DNA of 64,000 nt from an uncultured Duncaniella sp. (lineage in GTDB: Bacteria; Bacteroidota; Bacteroidia; Bacteroidales; Muribaculaceae): assembly GCA_958352885.1 (NCBI GenBank), contig CATWQI010000002.1, forward strand, positions 186,001 to 250,000. Direction: 5' to 3'. The notes beneath the pieces are model-generated. The model was not told where the DNA came from, searched no databases, and saw nothing but the letters and a program-made list of their open reading frames with translations. Within the stretch, counting starts at the first letter, position 1. Every line of letters starts with the position of its first letter. The translations under genes and the position numbers were made by a program. Positions 58,660 to 64,000 of this stretch are shown here, in pieces.

Positions 58660-59919
58660 TTATCGGTTTAACACTTTATTGTAAATATCTATCACTTTCT
58701 GTCCTGCCTTGTCCCAGGTAATCTGGTTTACTTCGGCGAGACCGTCCTCTCGAAGCTGCTCGTACATGGCGGGATATGTCACAATCGAGTGGATTGCGTC
58801 AGCCATGGCGTCGATGTCCCAGTAGTCAGTCTTGATGACGTTAGTGAGGATTTCGGCACAACCGCTCTGCTTGGAGATTATGGAGGGGACTCCCATCTGC
58901 ATTGCTTCGAGCGGAGAGATGCCAAAGGGCTCGGATACCGAAGGCATGATGTATACGTCGGAAGCCTTGAGCATTTCATACACCTGGTTGCCACGCTGGA
59001 AGCCGGGGAAGTGGAATCGGTCGGCTATGCCGCGCTCTGCGGCGAGCAGAATCATCTTGTCCATCATGTCACCGCTGCCTGCCATTACGAAACGCACGTT
59101 GGGGTTGTTTTTCAACACCTTTGCCGCGGCTTCCACGAAGTACTCCGGTCCTTTCTGCATCGTTATACGTCCGAGGAAGGTCACGACCTTGTCCTTTGAT
59201 TTGTGTTCAGGCACGTTGAGCTGCTCCGGGGTGAGCGGGGTCACTGCGTTGTGCACGGTGGTGACCTTTGCCGGGTCGATACCGTAGTTGTTTATCACTG
59301 TGTCACGTGTGAGGTTCGACACGCAGATGATATGGTCGGCGTTGTTCATGCCGTCCTTCTCGATTCCGAACACTGTGGGATTTGGTTTCCCTCGTGAGCG
59401 GTCAAACTCTGTGGCGTGGACATGTATCACCAACGGTTTGCCTGACACCTGTTTGGCATGGATGCCGGCGGGGTAGGTAAGCCAGTCATGGGAATGTATA
59501 ATGTCGAAATCCACAGTGCGGGCCACTACGCCGGCGCAGATGGAGTAGTTGTTGATTTCCTCCACAAGGTTGTCCGGATAGCGTCCGGAGAATTCAAGGC
59601 AGCCGAGGTCATTGGTGCGCATGTAATTGAAATCGGCGTATATGTGGTCACGGAGCCTGAAGTACAGGTCGGGGTTCATCACATTGCCTATTCGCTGTTC
59701 CACATACTCGCGGCTTACGTCGCGCCATGCAATGGGAACCTGCGACATACCTATAATATTGGCAAAGTGTTTCTCCTCGTCGCCGAAAGGCTTGGGGATT
59801 ACAAAGGTGATATCCATATCGCCACACTCCCACATACCCTTTGTGAGACCGTAGCTGGCAGTGCCCAGACCGCCGAGGATGTGAGGGGGGAATTCCCACC
59901 CGAACATTAAAGCTTTCAT
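58660..59919 (-). CDS. GT4 glycosyltransferase, glycogen synthase-like
   Basis: 419 residues, GT-B fold. MKALMFGWEFPPHILGGLGTASYGLTKG at the start is the substrate-binding pattern of the archaeal/Bacteroidetes glycogen synthases of family GT4; IHSHDWLTYPAG and VTFLGRITMQKGPEYF follow, with the donor-site Glu pair in SVSEPFGISPLEAMQMG. Located between a debranching enzyme and a GH57, which supports glycogen metabolism. A GT5-like role is inferred by context. Confidence 0.88.
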   Translation of the reverse strand: MKALMFGWEFPPHILGGLGTASYGLTKGMWECGDMDITFVIPKPFGDEEKHFANIIGMSQVPIAWRDVSREYVEQRIGNVMNPDLYFRLRDHIYADFNYMRTNDLGCLEFSGRYPDNLVEEINNYSICAGVVARTVDFDIIHSHDWLTYPAGIHAKQVSGKPLVIHVHATEFDRSRGKPNPTVFGIEKDGMNNADHIICVSNLTRDTVINNYGIDPAKVTTVHNAVTPLTPEQLNVPEHKSKDKVVTFLGRITMQKGPEYFVEAAAKVLKNNPNVRFVMAGSGDMMDKMILLAAERGIADRFHFPGFQRGNQVYEMLKASDVYIMPSVSEPFGISPLEAMQMGVPSIISKQSGCAEILTNVIKTDYWDIDAMADAIHSIVTYPAMYEQLREDGLAEVNQITWDKAGQKVIDIYNKVLNR

Positions 59920-59934
59920 GGGTATGTGTGAAGA

Positions 59935-61872
59935 TTAGTCCATTATGAATTTTTTGAGTGTGGTGAGTGTGCGCAGCACTTCCGCCACGTTGGTGACATG
60001 GCTGATTGCGCCTCGTCCGGTAAAGGGCGGATTGGCGTCGTAGAGCTGTGATAGCGAGCCTATGCAGCCCTGAGTCATCTCGTCCTCGAATCCGATAAGC
60101 ATGCGGTCGATATAGCTGACACCGCTCATGCCGAATACCTTCAGGTAAGCGTCGCTGTAGAATCCCATCAGCCACGGGCGTGCCGGTCCGTTATGGAGAG
60201 CCATCTCTCGCTCCTCGGGTGAGCCGAGGTAGGTGGGACGATAGCCGTAGCTCTTTGGCGACAATGTGCGTAGCCCCTTGGGAGTGAGTAGCTCGCGGGT
60301 CACTATGTCAAGCACCCGTTTGCGCTGGCGACGGTCAAGTGGCGAGTAGTCAAGCCCTATGGCTATTGCCATGTTGGGACGAACCGACGGGTCGGCATAT
60401 GTGCCGTTAACGTAGTCATAGAGATATCCGTAGTCGTTAAGGAATGTGGATATGAACGGTTGCGACATAGAGTCGGCAAGCTCCTGGAAGCGCTCCTGTT
60501 CGGGGGTGCCTTCGGTGAGGCGTGACGCAAATACAAGTGCGTTGTACCACAATGCATTGAATTCCACAAGGTAGCCTGTGCGCGGTACTATAGGGTGTCC
60601 TCCCAGCGAGGCGTTCATCCATGACATAGGCTTCTGGGTGCCGTTGGTAGTGAGCATGCCGCTTTCATCGACCTTGATGAACGGATGCTTGTTGTCAAGG
60701 ATGAAGTTGATTATGTCAAGTATTATCGGAAGATAGCGTTCGCGCGCTTCCTCGCGTGAATAAGCCTTGGCGTACTGCTGAAGTGCCCATACAGCCCAAA
60801 GCGGTATGTCGGGGAGGTCAATGCCGAGGATACGTGAGTCCAGTTCACATGTGTCCATGAATTTCTTCAGTGCTTTCAGTGCCGAACCTGCTATTTTCTC
60901 AAAATCCTCCTTGTGATTTATGGCGATAGTGGCTCCCGGAAGGGCCATGAATGTGTTGCGGGCGAGTACCTTGCCCCACGGATATCCGGAGAGAAGGAAC
61001 ATCTCACCATCGGGAGCTTTGAGGTAACATTGTTTCACTGCGTTCTTCAGGCAGTTGAAGAATGATGTCCGGCAAGTGCGCTGTGCTATCTCCTTCTCGT
61101 ACATTTTGGCAAGCGAACGTGGTGATACCTCGCTCAAACCGGCGGAGAAGATGATTGATTCCCCTTTCTTGATAGGTATATCGAAGTATCCCGGGACCCA
61201 TAGGTCCTCTGTGTAGGGGACTCCGCGCTCAAGGTCTTTGACGTATTCAAATCCCTTATACCAGTGCGGGTCGTAAGTCCATTCGGGCTTGTGGTTAAAT
61301 TGCATGTAGAGTGTCGGATATCCTTTGTATAGGCATGCTGACACTCCGTTTTCAATAGCCGGGATGTCGGTGTTGATGGCATCGTTAGCTATACATAGTT
61401 CGTTGGCATCGCGGAATGCGAGTACCGGGCGGAACCGGAGCATTGTGGGCGAGTGAGCCTCCACAAGTGTGTAGCGGATAAGAATGCGGTTCTCGTTAGA
61501 GATAAACATCTTTTCCTTGGTAAGGATTACGCCTCCAACGCGGTAGGTGGTACGGGGCACGTTTTCACAGTCGAACTCGCGGATATACTTATGTCCGTTG
61601 GGACTCATCACTCCTCCGCTGTAACGGTGGAGACCCAGATTGAACGGGGCTCCATGCTGGTACACGGTCTCATCAAGCGACGATAACATGACATGCCAGG
61701 AATTGCCCATCTCGGGAACGGGTACTACCAGTAGCCCGTGTTGTTTACGGGTGTTGCAGTCAACTATCGTGGTGCAATGATACGCTCCTGACTGATTGGT
61801 TCGGAGCATCTCCTTGGGGAGGGACTGCTCCAGGTTAATCATCAGGTTTTTATCAAATTTAAGATAGCTCAT
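59935..61872 (-). CDS. glycogen debranching enzyme (amylo-alpha-1,6-glucosidase type)
   Basis: 645 residues. N-terminal GDE_N-like beta domain (MSYLKFDKN, RTNQSGAYHCTTIVDCNTRKQHGLLVVP) and a C-terminal (alpha/alpha)6 GDE_C domain with EMFLLSGYPWGKVLARNTFMALPG, GIDLPDIPLWAVWALQQYA and RPWLMGFYSDAYLKVFG. It cleaves branch points of glycogen. First gene of the leftward trio with the GT4 and GH57 enzymes, 15 bases before the next gene. No signal peptide. Confidence 0.9.
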   Translation of the reverse strand: MSYLKFDKNLMINLEQSLPKEMLRTNQSGAYHCTTIVDCNTRKQHGLLVVPVPEMGNSWHVMLSSLDETVYQHGAPFNLGLHRYSGGVMSPNGHKYIREFDCENVPRTTYRVGGVILTKEKMFISNENRILIRYTLVEAHSPTMLRFRPVLAFRDANELCIANDAINTDIPAIENGVSACLYKGYPTLYMQFNHKPEWTYDPHWYKGFEYVKDLERGVPYTEDLWVPGYFDIPIKKGESIIFSAGLSEVSPRSLAKMYEKEIAQRTCRTSFFNCLKNAVKQCYLKAPDGEMFLLSGYPWGKVLARNTFMALPGATIAINHKEDFEKIAGSALKALKKFMDTCELDSRILGIDLPDIPLWAVWALQQYAKAYSREEARERYLPIILDIINFILDNKHPFIKVDESGMLTTNGTQKPMSWMNASLGGHPIVPRTGYLVEFNALWYNALVFASRLTEGTPEQERFQELADSMSQPFISTFLNDYGYLYDYVNGTYADPSVRPNMAIAIGLDYSPLDRRQRKRVLDIVTRELLTPKGLRTLSPKSYGYRPTYLGSPEEREMALHNGPARPWLMGFYSDAYLKVFGMSGVSYIDRMLIGFEDEMTQGCIGSLSQLYDANPPFTGRGAISHVTNVAEVLRTLTTLKKFIMD

Positions 61873-61990
61873 TGATAATATTTAGTTATTATTAGATTCT
61901 GTATAGATTGACGATGGTTGGTATTGCTAATGTGATAAACAATCAAATTCGTTATTTAAATCACGAATTTAGGTGTTTTGAACGATAAAA

Positions 61991-61999
61991 GCAAATATA
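61991..61999 (-). promoter_or_regulatory. -7 promoter box for the glycogen operon
   Basis: Minus strand TATATTTGC, full consensus, giving a leader of about 110 bases before the debranching enzyme ATG at 61872. -33 not clear. Confidence 0.5.
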
Positions 62000-62068
62000 A
62001 AACTTAAAAAACGTTAGATGTTTCTAAAGAGTGTCGCTTAACGATGTTGTAGAGCAGAAAAATGGGGT

Positions 62069-62107
62069 GAAATAAAAAATCCCCGGATGCCGAGTGGTAT
62101 CCGGGGA
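62069..62107 (-). terminator. terminator of the bL28-bL33-DUF4295 operon
   Basis: TCCCCGGATGCC (62080-62091) pairs with GGTATCCGGGGA (62096-62107); on the minus strand it is followed by ATTTTTTATTT. Confidence 0.8.
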
Positions 62108-62137
62108 GTATGATGTGTTGACAGGTAGACCTCAATA

Positions 62138-62287
62138 TTATTTGAGGGCGTCCTTTACGAGGTCGTTGGGAACCATTTGTTCCTGGAATGTATAAGCGCC
62201 AGTCTTCGCCGACTTAACGACTTTGATGACCTTGCTATAAGTGCGACCTTCGCCTTTTTGCAGAGATGCAACGGTTTTCTTTGCCAT
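62138..62287 (-). CDS. DUF4295 small ribosome-associated protein
   Basis: 49 residues, read directly from the minus strand: it starts MAKKTVASLQKGEGRTYSK and ends VPNDLVKDALK. This is the DUF4295 family, found almost only in Bacteroidota directly after rpmG. From memory, a Bacteroidota-specific large-subunit protein (called bL38) was described in a Flavobacterium ribosome; this family is the likely match, but I cannot check it. The basic composition and the operon position fit a ribosomal protein. It starts 11 bases after the bL33 stop. Confidence 0.85.
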   Translation of the reverse strand: MAKKTVASLQKGEGRTYSKVIKVVKSAKTGAYTFQEQMVPNDLVKDALK

Positions 62288-62298
62288 GAGTCAGTGAA

Positions 62299-62487
62299 TT
62301 ATTTAATTTCTTTGTGAACTGTTACTTTCTTAAGGATGGGGTTGTATTTCTTCAACTCCAGACGCTCGGTAGTATTCTTGCGGTTCTTGGTAGTGATATA
62401 ACGAGAAGTACCGGGCATACCACTTGCCTTATGTTCGGTGCATTCGAGGATGACCTGAACGCGATTGCCTTTAGCTTTCTTTGCCAT
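62299..62487 (-). CDS. rpmG: 50S ribosomal protein L33
   Basis: 62 residues, typical bL33 length: AKKAKGNRVQVILECTEHK, RYITTKNRKNTTERLELKKYNP and the closing KVTVHKEIK. Only one of the two CxxC zinc pairs usual in the zinc form remains as a single Cys, so this is the zinc-free type. Co-transcribed with bL28, four bases downstream of its stop. Confidence 0.96.
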   Translation of the reverse strand: MAKKAKGNRVQVILECTEHKASGMPGTSRYITTKNRKNTTERLELKKYNPILKKVTVHKEIK

Positions 62488-62491
62488 CTTC

Positions 62492-62752
62492 TTATAAAAT
62501 ATCTAAGTATTTGATTTCAGTTATGTAACCCTTTGTAATGGCTTCCTTGACTGCTGCGTCAAGACCCTTCTTGTTGATGGTGCGAAGACCTGCGGCGGAA
62601 ATGGTAAGGGTAATCCAAGCTTGCTCCTCAACCCAGAAGAATTTCTTGTTGAAGAGATTTACATCAAACTTACGCTTGGTGCGACGCTTTGAGTGCGACA
62701 CATTGTTGCCCACCATAGCTTTCTTGCCTGTAATCTGACAAATTTTTGACAT
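62492..62752 (-). CDS. rpmB: 50S ribosomal protein L28
   Basis: 86 residues. Opening MSKICQITGKKAMVGNNVSHSKRRTKRKF is the bL28 signature. First gene of a ribosomal operon with bL33 and DUF4295, preceded by a very good promoter at 62886-62918. Confidence 0.97.
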   Translation of the reverse strand: MSKICQITGKKAMVGNNVSHSKRRTKRKFDVNLFNKKFFWVEEQAWITLTISAAGLRTINKKGLDAAVKEAITKGYITEIKYLDIL

Positions 62753-62885
62753 GGCTGTTGGTTTTTATCTCTTTGATTTTTACTATAATTAGTGACAGTG
62801 CCTTGTGGCCGCCATCTCACGTCTCATATCGGCGCTAAGTGCATCTCTAATAGCGTCTTTCGAGGATGTGCCACAAAACTCGGCT

Positions 62886-62918
62886 GCAAAGTTAAGCACT
62901 TTTCGGCTTATTTACAAA
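62886..62918 (-). promoter_or_regulatory. promoter of the ribosomal protein operon
   Basis: Minus strand TAACTTTGC (62894-62886) with TTTG at 62918-62915, a 20-base gap: exact to the Bacteroidota consensus. Confidence 0.7.
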
Positions 62919-63028
62919 CTTTTTTCGGTGAATTTGCTGGTTTGCTGCAAAATTGGCTTGTTTGCCATGGACTTAGTCCTGTCATCCGGAGGTGTGTTTA
63001 CGGTTTGGGAATATGATATTGAAAATTT

Positions 63029-63037
63029 TACCTTTTT
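63029..63037 (+). promoter_or_regulatory. weak promoter candidate for the PepSY-like gene
   Basis: TACCTTTTT with TTTG at 63004-63007, 21 bases apart; the -7 box lacks its final G. Confidence 0.3.
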
Positions 63038-63129
63038 TTATTTGAACTTTATGGTGGAGGAGGGTGTTATGGGTAAAGATATTATCTGCAAATAATGATA
63101 ATAGTTATTGACTTTGATTGAAGATTTAA

Positions 63130-63594
63130 ATGAAAAATAAAATGAAAAAGACCATTTCCATCTTGTTTGTGGCTCTGCTTGCAGCTTTGACATGGAGTTG
63201 TTCGAGTGATGATGATAAGGATATCCCCATCTCTGCCGATCAACTGCCTGCCAATGCCAAGAATTTCATATCCATGTACTTCCCTCAGGATAAGATTGTC
63301 AAGGTCGAGCGTGACGGTTCTCACCCGTATGCCGATTATGATGTCCGCTTTCAGAGTGGTTTCGAGGTGGAGTTCAATGCGTCAGGCGACTGGGTGGATG
63401 TGGATGCCCCGATGGGGCAGACTATTCCTGCCGGAATCGCTCCGGGTGCGATAGAAAATTATGTGTCGCTCAATTATCCGACCAACGGGATTAATGAAAT
63501 CTCAGCGGAGATTAACGGATATGAGGTAGGGCTGGTAAATGGTCTGGATTTGCTCTTTGACCTTCAGGGTAATTTTGTGGGGATTGGCGACTGA
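63130..63594 (+). CDS. PepSY-like lipoprotein (putative beta-lactamase-inhibitor-like family)
   Basis: 154 residues; ATG at 63142 is an equal alternative. Lipoprotein signal with the Cys in LTWSCSS followed by DDDKD, an acidic stretch typical of surface-exported lipoproteins. Two PepSY-like repeats of about 60 residues follow, each with a hydrophobic/acidic helix and a strand ending in a Phe/Val-rich pair (PANAKNFISMYFPQ, then APGAIENYVSLNYP). These Bacteroidales proteins are annotated as BLIP-like by fold. Function unknown. Confidence 0.8.
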   Translation: MKNKMKKTISILFVALLAALTWSCSSDDDKDIPISADQLPANAKNFISMYFPQDKIVKVERDGSHPYADYDVRFQSGFEVEFNASGDWVDVDAPMGQTIPAGIAPGAIENYVSLNYPTNGINEISAEINGYEVGLVNGLDLLFDLQGNFVGIGD

Positions 63595-63722
63595 CAGATT
63601 CTTTTAGATTGAATGAAATGTCTCTTCCGTAGTTCGGGGTGATGTTTCGTAATCGGATTATACAGCATATTTTGAGCTTCGGACCGTACATGGTGCAGAT
63701 ATGTGCCTGGCGGTAAAACAAT

Positions 63723-63752
63723 AACGCAGATGGGCTAAGACCCGTCTGCGTT
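63723..63752 (+). terminator. terminator between the PepSY-like and CinA-like genes
   Basis: AACGCAGA-T-GGG (63723-63734) pairs with CCC-G-TCTGCGTT (63741-63752); TTGTTTTAT follows. Confidence 0.7.
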
Positions 63753-63785
63753 TGTTTTATAAAATTTACGTGGGGGGATGTGGCG

Positions 63786-64000
63786 TTATCTGCGGAGGTG
63801 CTTTATAGCCATTATAAGAGCCTTGGTCGTGGCTGCATCTATCACACGGGCTCTACCGCCCGGGAAATGTGCCGTGGTCGAGGTGCATGCTCCGTCGGCA
63901 GTGGCGACCGCCATACATACGGTTCCTACCGGCTTCTCATCGGATCCGCCTCCGGGGCCGGCTATGCCGCTGGTGGCTATTGCAATTGTTGCCCCGGTGG
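63786..64000 (-). CDS. CinA C-terminal / nicotinamide-nucleotide amidohydrolase-like protein (5' part outside window)
   Basis: Only the last 71 codons are inside the window; the frame stays open to the right edge with no start codon. The visible part reads ATSGIAGPGGGSDEKPVGTV, then AHFPGGRARVID and ends MAIKHLRR before the stop at 63786. The GIAGPGG signature is that of the PncC/CinA C-terminal domain, which deamidates NMN. Whether a CinA N-terminal MoaB-like domain is present cannot be seen here. Confidence 0.88.
   Translation of the reverse strand, partial: TGATIAIATSGIAGPGGGSDEKPVGTVCMAVATADGACTSTTAHFPGGRARVIDAATTKALIMAIKHLRR

Larger units (their letters stand above)
62753..63129. other. 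divergent intergenic region
   Basis: 377 bases without a gene. It contains the promoter of the ribosomal operon (62886-62918, minus) and a weaker rightward promoter candidate (63029-63037). The leader of rpmB is about 125 bases and may carry regulation, but no known ribosomal-protein leader was recognised. The rest is unassigned. Confidence 0.5.

Overview
The window looks like chromosome of a gut Bacteroidales, most likely a Muribaculaceae (S24-7) relative. The evidence is the recurrent Bacteroidota promoter box TAnnTTTGC, generally weak Shine-Dalgarno sites, many lipoproteins with an acidic stretch after the lipobox Cys (surface-export type), the ParA-ParB-DUF5683-MltD order, the debranching enzyme-GT4-GH57 glycogen trio, a Vor-type 2-oxoacid:ferredoxin oxidoreductase and the bL28-bL33-DUF4295 ribosomal operon. 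Assignment below family level is inference. No CRISPR array, transposase, integrase or phage gene is visible.

Layout. 1-9 kb: 3' end of an RlhA-like U32 protein facing a long leftward run with DUF486, a 5'-nucleotidase lipoprotein, a UPF0104 membrane protein, queE, queD, gluQ (three steps around queuosine tRNA modification), a CCA-adding enzyme and an M24 peptidase. 9-12.8 kb: META-domain lipoprotein, dCMP deaminase, CtpA-like protease, 5-formyl-THF cyclo-ligase. 12.8-23.1 kb: a compact seven-gene leftward operon that reads as peptidoglycan breakdown and sugar salvage: secreted amidase, double GT2, DUF4922 (GalT/HIT-like), SpoIID-like protein, AmpG-like MFS carrier, NamZ exo-muramidase and a BadF-type amino-sugar kinase. 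Its leader can fold into nested helices and ends in an unusually strong Shine-Dalgarno. 23.3-24.5 kb: overlapping HipA-like kinase/DUF3037 pair. 24.7-26.1 kb: a histidine-kinase-like protein without the phospho-acceptor His. 26.3-30.8 kb: parA, parB, DUF5683, mltD.

30.9-32.8 kb is an AT-rich insert with a beta-propeller lipoprotein, a small secreted protein and a broken thioredoxin-like gene, bounded by an exact 30-bp repeat of the 3' end of vorC: an island scar without its own integrase. 32.7-38.9 kb: vor operon, NigD-like lipoprotein, lolD, pfkA, a cyclophilin. 39-46.8 kb: GT4, a small conserved protein, an AraC regulator, an AAA ATPase fused to a DUF4435 TOPRIM-like domain (the domain pair used by PARIS/OLD-type defence), the SRP RNA gene, a GH25 lysozyme with a possibly leaderless mRNA, an NhaC-type antiporter and a WYL regulator. 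47-50 kb: one very large, codon-biased surface lipoprotein with a collagen-like Gly-Thr/Asn repeat.

50-56 kb: M16 peptidase, tRNA-Pro(CGG), cvpA, sufB (without sufC/sufD beside it), an RsmI-like methyltransferase and a WalJ-like hydrolase. 56-62 kb: HdeD-like membrane protein and the glycogen trio, the GH57 carrying a Lys/Ala-rich tail. 62-64 kb: DUF4295, bL33, bL28, a PepSY-like lipoprotein and the 3' end of a CinA/PncC gene cut by the window edge.
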